Source: Leptospira sp. (GTDB taxonomy: Bacteria > Spirochaetota > Leptospiria > Leptospirales > Leptospiraceae). Taken from it: 64,000 bases of DNA. The DNA is taken from NCBI GenBank assembly GCA_009991425.1, contig JAACWH010000046.1, positions 1 through 64,000 on the forward strand, given 5' to 3'. This document shows positions 54,992 to 63,105 of the stretch, one piece after another. The notes under the pieces are model-generated. The model was given only the letters and a program-made list of their open reading frames with translations, was not told where the DNA came from and did not search any database. The translations under genes and the position numbers were made by a program. Position 1 is the stretch's first letter; every line of letters starts with the position of its first letter.

Positions 54992-56241
54992 GTCTTACCA
55001 ATCCGTAGAAATTTATTTCCTTTTACTTCAATAATTATAGGAAATTGATAAGCTGCTATTAAATTCTTCCATCCCATGGAAATTAAAGGTTTATTGGGAT
55101 TTATTTCAGAGTATACTTTGAAAATATTTCCTTCTACTAAAATTTCTATATCAGAATCATCTATTATTTTTCCTATCAAATATCCATACTTATCTTTCCA
55201 ATTAGATTTCTCAAACGCAGATTGAATAAGAGTTTTAATTTCCACAAATGAACTAACTTTCAAGTAACCTAATTTAGCATAAAGTTTTCCAAGAATATGT
55301 GAGTGAAGCAGACCAGCACTTCGCTCAGGTCCACCTGAGGAAATAATTATAAATTGCCAAATTTTATCTTCAACCTGATAAAATTCTATTAAAGTGTAAA
55401 AATCATTCATCAGTAAGGAAATATCTAAATTTTGAATTTTAGGTATTTTTACTTTTTGCAATAAATTTTGGATTCTAATTGCAGATTCATTTTCTTGTTT
55501 GTATTTGATATTTTCAACAATTTGAAGTGAAAGGTTTTTATTATGGATTACTAAAGCAGATTGACTTGAAAGTAGAGCTAATTGCTTTTGAGCCTCTAGA
55601 TCAGGAATACTTGAAATTGCAAGGAAGCCAAATATCTTTTCCCGAAATAGAAATGGAATAATAAAATCAGCTCTAAGAGATACAAAGATAGAGTTGATTT
55701 CAGGTAAAGATAAAGTCTCAGAGATACTTGCGCCATTTTTATATTTTAAAAGATATTCAATTAATTTATTTAGTTCAGAGTTCTCTCCTTTCCTTGGGAT
55801 TTTCTTCTGACGACCTCTTTTATAATTATAGATGTCAAAGCTTCTATCTTCTTTTAGAATACCTAATCTTCCTGAATTTGCTCCAGAGATTTTTACCATA
55901 TCCGGAAATACAGATTGAATTAGAGAATTTAAATCGAATCTTTTGTAAGCTAGGCGAGATGTATAGGAATCTTCGACTAGATATTCTGATAGGAATTTAT
56001 TCTTTAGAAAAAGTAATGACTTCTCTACGATAGGTAAATATAAAAGAATGCATATTGTTAAAGTTGAGACCATTCCAATTTCATATCGAAATCTTATATC
56101 GAACGGTATCTGGGATAATAAAATTTTATAAGTCAGGAAACTAAGAATTACGAAGACTGCTCTTATCGTTCCTACTATTAAAAATCTTTTAAGTTGGTAA
56201 CCTGTTAATATAGAAAAAAAGTTCACTTTAACTAATGTCAC
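54988..56241 (-). CDS. Membrane GAF protein with degenerate PP2C domain (pseudophosphatase)
   Basis: 417 residues. Two helices (about 18-40 and 55-75) precede a GAF-like domain (about 94-234). The last 160 residues line up with an RsbU-type PP2C (AIRIQNLLQKVKIP is the entry helix), but the metal motifs are missing: the GGD position reads LMNDFYT and the GDVSGHG position reads ISSGGPERSAGL, and no terminal DD is seen. It probably binds or controls the active phosphatase encoded next rather than acting itself. The start is GTG at 56241, directly after the argJ stop. Confidence 0.7.
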   Translation of the reverse strand: MTLVKVNFFSILTGYQLKRFLIVGTIRAVFVILSFLTYKILLSQIPFDIRFRYEIGMVSTLTICILLYLPIVEKSLLFLKNKFLSEYLVEDSYTSRLAYKRFDLNSLIQSVFPDMVKISGANSGRLGILKEDRSFDIYNYKRGRQKKIPRKGENSELNKLIEYLLKYKNGASISETLSLPEINSIFVSLRADFIIPFLFREKIFGFLAISSIPDLEAQKQLALLSSQSALVIHNKNLSLQIVENIKYKQENESAIRIQNLLQKVKIPKIQNLDISLLMNDFYTLIEFYQVEDKIWQFIIISSGGPERSAGLLHSHILGKLYAKLGYLKVSSFVEIKTLIQSAFEKSNWKDKYGYLIGKIIDDSDIEILVEGNIFKVYSEINPNKPLISMGWKNLIAAYQFPIIIEVKGNKFLRIGKT

Positions 56242-57393
56242 CTAAGTAGTATAATATGCATTTTCTTGGATATAGCCTTCTGTAAAATCACAGCCATAAA
56301 ACTCTTTACTAGAATTTCCCATTCCTAATTTCACAGTGACATGGATTTCAGAATTTTCTTTTAAGTAAGTGCTAAGTAGGACTTTTTGTTCATTATCTGC
56401 TTCTTTAACTGACAGTTCCCCAAAGAAAATTTCTAGATTTTCATAAGGTATCGGTTCATCGAATACCTTGCCAATTGCCATCACCAATCTTCCCCAATTA
56501 GGATCGCCACCATAAATCGCTGTTTTGACCAGCGGTGAATTCAGTATAGATTTTCCTATTTTGATTGCCTGTGTCTCATTTTTTGCTGACTCCACTTTAA
56601 CTATAATTAACTTAGTTGCACCTTCGCCGTCCATTGCAATCTTCTTAGTTAAGTCTAAACAAATCTCATGCAAAGCCTTTCGAAAAATAGCATCTGGTAA
56701 GACTCCTGCCTTACCAGATGACATCAAGACAACTGTGTCACTTGTAGATGTATCAGTATCAATCGAAAGACAGTTGAAAGTTTCATCTACACAAGATTTT
56801 AATTCTGAATAAAGATCTTCTTCAGAATCCCAATCGGATAGTATATAACAAAGCATGGTTGCCATGTTAGGTTCAATCATACCTGCGCCTTTTGCCATTC
56901 CGTAGATTACGCCACTTTTTCCATTGAAAGATATTTCTCGGGAACTTATTTTTGAAACTTTATCGGTAGTTAGTATGGCGTTAGCAACTTCTTCAAGATT
57001 ACCTTCTTTTAAGTTATCCTTAGCTTCTGAGCAGGCCTTTAGGATCTTATCTATAGGTAAAGGAACTCCAATTACCCCCGTAGAAGATGGTAGAATAGAT
57101 TTAGGATCAATTCCTAATGATTCACCTAATACTTCACAGGTTTTTCTTGCATCCTCTATTCCTTTGTCACCAGTTGCCACATTAGAATTTTTAGAATTGA
57201 TAACGATTGCTTGAAGCTTACCAGACTTTATATGATCTCTACCGACTAGGATCGGGGCTCCAGGGAAATTATTTTTCGTGAAGACTGCAGCAGCCTTACA
57301 GATTTGTTGAGAATAGATAACTGCAAAATCTAAAGATTCATCTTTGATCCCTATGTTTTTGCCAAAGGAATAAAATCCGAGAGGGTATTTCAT
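56242..57393 (-). CDS. argJ: Glutamate N-acetyltransferase / ornithine acetyltransferase
   Basis: ArgJ moves the acetyl group from acetylornithine to glutamate, recycling it in arginine synthesis; bifunctional forms also use acetyl-CoA. The 383 residues contain GMIEPNMATMLC, with self-cleavage expected between Ala178 and Thr179; Thr becomes the nucleophile. SSTGVIGVPLPIDKI, AIYGGDPNWGR and the C-terminal GCDFTEGYI are typical. At 383 residues it is normal in size. No other arg gene is nearby; it is packed between phoR-like and PP2C genes, which is odd. Confidence 0.93.
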   Translation of the reverse strand: MKYPLGFYSFGKNIGIKDESLDFAVIYSQQICKAAAVFTKNNFPGAPILVGRDHIKSGKLQAIVINSKNSNVATGDKGIEDARKTCEVLGESLGIDPKSILPSSTGVIGVPLPIDKILKACSEAKDNLKEGNLEEVANAILTTDKVSKISSREISFNGKSGVIYGMAKGAGMIEPNMATMLCYILSDWDSEEDLYSELKSCVDETFNCLSIDTDTSTSDTVVLMSSGKAGVLPDAIFRKALHEICLDLTKKIAMDGEGATKLIIVKVESAKNETQAIKIGKSILNSPLVKTAIYGGDPNWGRLVMAIGKVFDEPIPYENLEIFFGELSVKEADNEQKVLLSTYLKENSEIHVTVKLGMGNSSKEFYGCDFTEGYIQENAYYTT

Positions 57394-57435
57394 TTTTTTA
57401 TTTTCCGTAAGAAGTTTCTCTTGAATAGTAATATT

Positions 57436-58800
57436 TTATTCTAGAGGAATCAATACTTGAAAAATTGATCCACCTGCTGGATTAACTCTCACAGAAACAT
57501 CACCGTTATGTAGTCTTGCAATATGCTTAACAATTGAAAGCCCCAAACCAGTTCCACCTACCTTTCGGGAACGATTAGAATCGACTCTGTAAAATCTTTC
57601 GAAAATTCTTTCTGCCTCTTCTGGATTGATTCCAATTCCTTGGTCAATAACTTCAAGATGGAAGTGGGTTTCTTCTAAGTAAGCCTTGATTGTGATATTA
57701 GTTTTCTCTGGTGAATAATTGGATGCATTAGATACAAGATTAATCACTAAGTGTTCAAGTAAAATTAAATCAGCATTAATAATAAAATGAGGATCAATTT
57801 GAATTTCATAAATTTGCTGCTTCTTGTCAAAGATAGAACTCAGTGACTCGCCTATGTTAGATACTAATTCATATAGATTGAACATTTCTCTAGTAATAGA
57901 AGTAGAGAGATTTTCTAATTTTGAAATTGTCATCATATCTTCAATGATATGAATCATTCTATCGGTATTTCTCTGAATAGCATCCAGAAATTTCTTTTCC
58001 TGTGAGTTCTCATTAAGATTCAATCTCCCTTCTAGAGTTTCGGTAAATCCTTTAATGGAAGTTATGGGAGTCTTAAGTTCATGAGAAGCATTTTCAAAAA
58101 ATTGTTCTCGAATCATCTGATTTTGCTTCTCTTCCGTGACATCTAAGATTACACCTAAGTAGATGAAGATAAAATTATTAGATCGAACTGGGTATATTCG
58201 AATGCTAAAGTAGTGTTGCTGGTCTTGAATGATTGCTCTTTTTTCTGATTGGTTTTCAATTGTATCTTCGATTAATTGAAGCAAATCTTTGTGGTAGATT
58301 ACATCTTGGATAGGTCTAGATTGAGAATTAGGGGAAATGATAGAGTTTGGAATATTTTTATTTTGAAATAGAATTGTATTTGATTTATCGAAAGCAAACA
58401 CGCCTTCCTTTAGATTTTGAAGTAGGGAATTGAATTTTTCTTTCTCTAGATTCAAGTCAATAAATTGACTTTTTAGTCTTCTTGCCATTCCATTGATTGA
58501 TTCAGTTAATTTCGCAAGCTCACGAATTTCTGGTCTAGATAATTCAGAACCGAAGTCTCCTGCGTTGATTTCATCTGTTTTTCTTTCAATTTTATTGAGT
58601 GGAAGAATTACAATTTTTGCTATGGAGTAAGAGATGTAAAATGAACCAAACATAGTCAAGAGGAAAAAAATTGAAAAAAGCAAAACTCTTAATTCAGGAT
58701 TGATAATTGTATCCAAATATAAAACTGAAATAGCAGCAATGAAAAGTATTAATAAAAATGCCCAATTGCTTAAAAGTAAGGTTGAAAAGAAGCTACGCAT
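57436..58800 (-). CDS. PhoR-like sensor histidine kinase
   Basis: 454 residues: two membrane helices at about 12-33 and 36-58 with almost no periplasmic part, HAMP (about 60-115), PAS-like domain (about 125-220), HisKA with FFENASHELKTP (phospho-His about 239) and HATPase with NLVSNASNY, DQGIGI and GGTGLGLSIVKHI. The layout is that of PhoR. It overlaps the response regulator gene by 8 bases (58793-58800). A phosphate role is likely but not proven; a PhoU-family gene is elsewhere in the window. Confidence 0.87.
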   Translation of the reverse strand: MRSFFSTLLLSNWAFLLILFIAAISVLYLDTIINPELRVLLFSIFFLLTMFGSFYISYSIAKIVILPLNKIERKTDEINAGDFGSELSRPEIRELAKLTESINGMARRLKSQFIDLNLEKEKFNSLLQNLKEGVFAFDKSNTILFQNKNIPNSIISPNSQSRPIQDVIYHKDLLQLIEDTIENQSEKRAIIQDQQHYFSIRIYPVRSNNFIFIYLGVILDVTEEKQNQMIREQFFENASHELKTPITSIKGFTETLEGRLNLNENSQEKKFLDAIQRNTDRMIHIIEDMMTISKLENLSTSITREMFNLYELVSNIGESLSSIFDKKQQIYEIQIDPHFIINADLILLEHLVINLVSNASNYSPEKTNITIKAYLEETHFHLEVIDQGIGINPEEAERIFERFYRVDSNRSRKVGGTGLGLSIVKHIARLHNGDVSVRVNPAGGSIFQVLIPLE

Positions 58801-59491
58801 CTCTCAGTCTATAGCCAATCCCTCGAATTGTCTCAAGCTTATCCTTTTCTGTTAATAATTTATCTCGCAATCTTTTTATATTAACGTCTACTGTACGATC
58901 TGTAACAAATACATCTTTTCCCCAGACTCTGTCTAGCAGCTTATCCCTTGAGAATGCAACTCCAGGATTTGACATGAAAAGATAAAGTATCTTATATTCG
59001 ATTAAAGTTAGTTCGATTTCATTTTCTTCAATATATACTTTGTGAGCTGTAGCATTGAGGTGAATTTTTCCTATAGTAATGCTTACCATATTTTCTAATT
59101 CTTCATTGGAATTTGATCTTCGCAGTACAGACCTTACTCTTGCAGTTAGTTCTCTTGTAGAAAAAGGTTTCTTGATATAATCATCCGCACCTAATTCTAA
59201 ACCCAGGACTACATCCGTCTCTGAAGTTTTGGCAGTTACCATGATAACTGGAATTTTATACTTTTCTTTGATTTTCTTACAGAGATCCATACCACCAATA
59301 CCAGGTAGCATTAAATCTAAAATGATCAGTTCAGGTTGGTTCTTTTCTATTCGTGGTAGAACATCTAATCCGTTGTGAGATACTTCAATTTGGTAACCTT
59401 CGGATTCTAAATTAACTTTGATCAAATCGGCGATATCTTCTTCGTCATCAACGACTAATACTTTTACTTTGAAAGAGCTGTTTTTAGACAA
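58793..59491 (-). CDS. PhoB/OmpR-like response regulator
   Basis: 232 residues. The receiver domain has VDDEED near the N-terminus, phosphoacceptor D59 in LIILDLMLPG, and KPFSTREL. The C-terminal winged helix (about 135-232) ends in VDVNIKRLRDKL and TIRGIGYRL, the OmpR/PhoB DNA-binding pattern. It overlaps the kinase gene by 8 bases, so the two are a cognate pair. The gap upstream is 71 bases, so the pair could also have its own promoter. Confidence 0.9.
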   Translation of the reverse strand: MSKNSSFKVKVLVVDDEEDIADLIKVNLESEGYQIEVSHNGLDVLPRIEKNQPELIILDLMLPGIGGMDLCKKIKEKYKIPVIMVTAKTSETDVVLGLELGADDYIKKPFSTRELTARVRSVLRRSNSNEELENMVSITIGKIHLNATAHKVYIEENEIELTLIEYKILYLFMSNPGVAFSRDKLLDRVWGKDVFVTDRTVDVNIKRLRDKLLTEKDKLETIRGIGYRLRDA

Positions 59492-59562
59492 TGGATTTAT
59501 CCTTTTGATTCCATCTAATACGAAAACTATTACAGATAAAAAACAATATGATTACAATCTAA

Positions 59563-59970
59563 TTATTTTGAAATTCTACTCAATTGAATCTGAATTTTTC
59601 TTTGGTTCCACCAAATAAAGGCTAATAATCCCATAAATAGAAAAAAACCTAAGGCATAAACAATGTTTAAACTTTCCAATCGAGCCTGTTCCTTTTCAAT
59701 TGCTTGGATTTCTTCTAAGTGGGATATAAGAAAATAAAACTTATCAATACTTGGGTCAGACTCTCTGTAGATACTGCGAATTTGTGTAATGAGTTCTTGG
59801 CTATCTTCTTTGGATAGACCTTCAATGGAAGCATATGCAGAATCCATCTTCATGTCTAAGAGTTCTCTTGCGGAAAGTTTAGCTTTTTCCTGAGAAAATA
59901 AGGAATGGCTAATTAAAAAAGCAAATAACAGTGAAATGGTGGCAAGGGAAATATTATTCTTAGTCTTCAT
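59563..59970 (-). CDS. Small exported protein with C-terminal membrane helix
   Basis: 135 residues. A signal peptide (about 1-26, ISLATISLLFAFLISHSLFS) is followed by a helical, charged periplasmic region (KLSARELLDMKMDSAYASIE...) and then a membrane helix at about 105-122 with a basic cytoplasmic tail. No known family. It overlaps the next upstream gene by 11 bases in an operon with an ECF sigma factor and may be part of its signal-sensing unit (inference). Confidence 0.6.
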   Translation of the reverse strand: MKTKNNISLATISLLFAFLISHSLFSQEKAKLSARELLDMKMDSAYASIEGLSKEDSQELITQIRSIYRESDPSIDKFYFLISHLEEIQAIEKEQARLESLNIVYALGFFLFMGLLAFIWWNQRKIQIQLSRISK

Positions 59971-60268
59971 ATCCTAGTCTATCTTTCCATTCTTGGTAGA
60001 AGGGGTTTTTATGTGAAAATAAAAATATTCCTGCAATTAAGGAATACATACAAAGCAATAGGGTCGAAGTTGCAATGAGAACCAAGAATAAGGAACGATC
60101 TATCGATCCTAGTACATAGACAATTGTAATAGTAAATAGAGAAATGAATAAAAGCATAAAGGAGCTAAATACCCAAGTAATACTTCTCTTGGGCATCAAA
60201 GAATTAAGAACTCTAGTTCTTACCTTTGTAAAACCTAATGGATGAATTTGATTGGGATCATTCAACAT
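59960..60268 (-). CDS. Small three-helix membrane protein next to ECF sigma gene
   Basis: 102 residues with two or three hydrophobic helices (about 30-52, 57-85) after a soluble N-terminus of about 28 residues (MLNDPNQIHPLGFTKVRTRV). There is no zinc-binding HxxxCxxC motif of ZAS anti-sigma factors. Its position directly after the sigma gene (11-base overlap) is where a membrane anti-sigma factor is usually found, so that role is possible but unproven. Confidence 0.6.
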   Translation of the reverse strand: MLNDPNQIHPLGFTKVRTRVLNSLMPKRSITWVFSSFMLLFISLFTITIVYVLGSIDRSLFLVLIATSTLLLCMYSLIAGIFLFSHKNPFYQEWKDRLGYED

Positions 60269-60830
60269 CTTGTTTCAACATGCCTTTTAGAATTTCTTTC
60301 CCACGGAAGATTGTGCTCTTGAGTGTATTAATCTTAAGATTTAATTTCTCAGATATTTCTTTATAACTTTTATTATCAAAGTAAAACATTACTATAGGTT
60401 TCTTATATTGAGAAGGAAGTTTAGAAACAAGGTTACGAATTGTATTTTGGATTTCGTCTTTGAAGAGTTGAGTTTCTTGAGAGCTAGATTCAGTCCTCTC
60501 TCGGACCTCAGAGGAAAGCTTCAGTTGATCAAAAGTATTGTGATCATTTATTTGAATGCTATTTTGGTTTTTAAAAAATTTGAGAGCATGGTTGCGAGCG
60601 ATTTGGTAGAGCCAAGTAGAAAATTGAGATTCTCCGCGAAATTGACTTAGACTTTGGTAAGACTGAATGAAAACTTCTTGGATAAAATCTTCTAATTCAT
60701 CTTGGTCTGTAGAAAATTTAATTCCAATAGATGCGACAAGATTTTCGTGTTTTTCCATAAGCAAATCAAAACTAGATGCTTTGCCGTTGAGTATGGATTG
60801 GATAAGATCCCAATCTTTAGAATCGCAGAT
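60258..60830 (-). CDS. ECF-type RNA polymerase sigma factor (start uncertain)
   Basis: Region 2 (EDFIQEVFIQSYQSLSQFRG, STWLYQIARNHALKFF) and region 4 (LPSQYKKPIVMFYFDNKSYKEISEKL) are clear. With usual start codons the frame begins at TTG 60764 or ATG 60758 (168 or 166 residues). But the in-frame codons upstream read KDWDLIQSILNGKASSFD, which is the normal ECF N-terminus, and contain no ATG, GTG or TTG. I give 60830 (an ATC) as the outer limit of the conserved part. It probably directs transcription of an envelope stress regulon. It overlaps a small membrane protein gene downstream by 11 bases. Confidence 0.75.
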   Translation of the reverse strand: MCDSKDWDLIQSILNGKASSFDLLMEKHENLVASIGIKFSTDQDELEDFIQEVFIQSYQSLSQFRGESQFSTWLYQIARNHALKFFKNQNSIQINDHNTFDQLKLSSEVRERTESSSQETQLFKDEIQNTIRNLVSKLPSQYKKPIVMFYFDNKSYKEISEKLNLKINTLKSTIFRGKEILKGMLKQDVE

Positions 60831-60844
60831 TCTAGAATTTAATT

Positions 60845-61180
60845 CTAGCGTGTTGTCTTGTAAAAGGTCAATAGACCGAGTCCAATTCCGAATGGGATTA
60901 ACCCTCCTAATAGTGCCAGAGATCTCCCTAGTACCAATATGAATACTATTGAAATGGATAAACCTGTGAATGTCAACAAAAGACCCAAAAAAAAGGAATA
61001 CAGCCTTAAATCGAATTTCTCGTGCTTATAGAGGTTGGAGCGAATGATTTCGATTCTTTGCTTATGCCACCAGTAAAAAAGGAAGAAAAGTAAAGTTGTT
61101 CCAAATACAATGCCAAAGATAGGAACTAAAAATAAAATAATTTTATAGGTTTCTTCTCCGCAACTGCAATCTGGACTCAT
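60845..61180 (-). CDS. Small two/three-helix membrane protein of unknown function
   Basis: 111 residues. The short N-terminus has SPDCSCGEETYK with two cysteines, followed by hydrophobic helices at about 13-35 and 55-105 separated by a basic loop (HKQRIEIIRSNLYKHEKF). No family recognised. It begins one base after the stop of the PilZ-GAF gene and ends just before the sigma factor, so all three are in one transcript. The CSC motif could bind a metal or form a disulfide. Confidence 0.6.
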   Translation of the reverse strand: MSPDCSCGEETYKIILFLVPIFGIVFGTTLLFFLFYWWHKQRIEIIRSNLYKHEKFDLRLYSFFLGLLLTFTGLSISIVFILVLGRSLALLGGLIPFGIGLGLLTFYKTTR

Positions 61181-62359
61181 TTATAAGGCACCTTGAATTA
61201 TATTACTTGCATAGCGCTGTACTAGTTCAATACCATTGGGAATATCACAACTGTGAATTTTGGTTCCAATGATACCCTTGGAGAAGTCTGGTTTTGGTTT
61301 CTTCCAACCTTTCAAATTTCCAAAGAAAGTATATACTTGATTATTTATAGAAATTTGGAAAGAAATTTTTGATCCAGCAGGATACTTCTCAGATACATCC
61401 TCACCAGAATAATAGATTCCAACTCCTCTACCATCTTCACTAAGATCTCGGATAGTTTCTTTCTCGGAAATAGGCTGCCATTCTTTTACATATGCGAATT
61501 CCATATTGAAAATAAAATCTTCTGAACTGGATTCAATAAATGCGAGTAGAGCAGAGATTCCATTATTTGATTCTATATTTTCACTTAAATCTGGATTCCC
61601 GAGATTTGGCGTATTGGAGCTAATTTCCACATATCCTATCAGCATATTTTTATTTGTAAAAAGAGGTACAATTAGCACTGATTTAATATTATTTACTAAA
61701 TAATTATGGAAGGTTGCGTCTATTTCTCTTTGTTGCATTTTATTCTTCGGGTTGAAGAAGGTTCTTTCTATGTAGATTATCTTTTTGTGAGAATCTCTAA
61801 GAAAGAAAGGAGTTTTGGTCTGAGAGATTTGTTCCAAAAGTGGATTTGTTGTTGAATAGAAAAATCCTACATTAATTTTTTTAATAAAATAATTATGAGC
61901 AGTCAATGTCCTTTCTAAATGATTTTGGAATTTATTGATTGTTTGGGTAATGATGGATGTTTTGCCATAGAGTGAAAGGATTGTTGCTATCTGAACATTT
62001 TCAGCAATTTGGATATTCTGAGCTTGTATGCCACTAAGACTTGCTCTTTTGGTTGACCTTGCGAGTGGTTCAATTGTAATTTCTGTTACATCAAAGAGAT
62101 CATTTTGAAAAGGATTAAGAAGCTTGATCTTTAGCTCTACCTTATTTTCTTTAAGAATAGCTACAACAAGTTCTGGTTTACCAATCTCTCCACCGAGTGG
62201 AGTGAGTTTTATATGAGTTGATTTAGCTAGACCATTTTCGATCTTAGGACTTTCTATCAAATAGGAAAGCTCAGTTCCGGGTTGGTTGACTGGAATATTT
62301 TGCAATTTGTTTAAGATGCCGAGTAAAGTATTTGGATCGTTTAACCTATATCTTTTCAT
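61181..62359 (-). CDS. PilZ-type c-di-GMP-binding candidate with GAF-like insert, paralogue 2
   Basis: 392 residues with the layout of the protein at 45691: N-terminal beta domain (1-98), RxxxR (R101-R105, RSTKR), GAF-like region (about 125-280), then DLSEDG (305-310), which fits [D/N]xSxxG, and a C-terminal PilZ-like beta barrel. The c-di-GMP motifs are about 200 residues apart. It is the first gene of the fourteen-gene minus-strand unit that contains the ECF sigma factor and PP2C pair, so it may be the input switch of this unit (inference). Promoter is expected in the 71-base gap to aat. Confidence 0.65.
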   Translation of the reverse strand: MKRYRLNDPNTLLGILNKLQNIPVNQPGTELSYLIESPKIENGLAKSTHIKLTPLGGEIGKPELVVAILKENKVELKIKLLNPFQNDLFDVTEITIEPLARSTKRASLSGIQAQNIQIAENVQIATILSLYGKTSIITQTINKFQNHLERTLTAHNYFIKKINVGFFYSTTNPLLEQISQTKTPFFLRDSHKKIIYIERTFFNPKNKMQQREIDATFHNYLVNNIKSVLIVPLFTNKNMLIGYVEISSNTPNLGNPDLSENIESNNGISALLAFIESSSEDFIFNMEFAYVKEWQPISEKETIRDLSEDGRGVGIYYSGEDVSEKYPAGSKISFQISINNQVYTFFGNLKGWKKPKPDFSKGIIGTKIHSCDIPNGIELVQRYASNIIQGAL

Positions 62360-62430
62360 TTATGGAATCAATTTTAACTAACTAGGAAAAAAGGAAACCA
62401 GTTTTCTGTCATTTCCATGTCAAAATAACA

Positions 62431-63105
62431 GTGACTCATAGAGATTTTAACACTTTTTTCAAAAATCCCCGAATTTGGGCAAAGGATCTAGTCGCCATTG
62501 GTGGGGACTTTTCCTCAGATCGTCTGTTATACTCTTACACGCATGGGATTTTCCCATGGAGTGAAGATCCCATTCGTTGGTACTGTTTAGATCCTAGAGC
62601 GATCTTTGATTTAGATAAAGTTCATTTTTCAAAGACAGTATTAAGAAAGGTCAGGCAAAATCGTTTTAAAATCTCAACAAACTTATGCTTCGAAACAGTT
62701 GTGCAATCCTGTGGACAAAGAACCAATGGAGAGACTTGGATAACAGATGGTTTTGTAAAGGGCTATACAGAATTTCATAAGCAAGGATATGCCCATAGCG
62801 TAGAGGTCTGGTCTGATGAGGGTGAACTTGTGGGTGGAGTCTATGGAGTCGCAATAGGTAAATTTTTCGCAGGTGAGTCAATGTTTGCTTTCGAATCAGA
62901 CGCTGGCAAAATTGCTTTATACCATCTATTCCAAATGCTAAAGAAAGACGGCTTCCAATTATTTGATACCCAGGAATTGAATTTTGTAACCTTTGAACTG
63001 GGAGCCTACAGTATACCTAAACTCAGCTATTTAGATCGCTTAGATGCTGCAAAGGGTGATTGCCAAAAATGGATCAATGCACCTCGATTCTTGAGAACTC
63101 ATTGA
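62431..63105 (+). CDS. aat: Leucyl/phenylalanyl-tRNA-protein transferase
   Basis: 224 residues. Aat adds Leu or Phe from charged tRNA to proteins with N-terminal Arg or Lys, marking them for ClpAP through the N-end rule. [21 protein letters not shown] and the [19 protein letters not shown] segment are diagnostic. The start codon is GTG at 62431 ([10 protein letters not shown]). It is divergent from the PilZ-GAF gene and its end overlaps the convergent lipoprotein gene by 32 bases. Confidence 0.93.
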   Translation: MTHRDFNTFFKNPRIWAKDLVAIGGDFSSDRLLYSYTHGIFPWSEDPIRWYCLDPRAIFDLDKVHFSKTVLRKVRQNRFKISTNLCFETVVQSCGQRTNGETWITDGFVKGYTEFHKQGYAHSVEVWSDEGELVGGVYGVAIGKFFAGESMFAFESDAGKIALYHLFQMLKKDGFQLFDTQELNFVTFELGAYSIPKLSYLDRLDAAKGDCQKWINAPRFLRTH

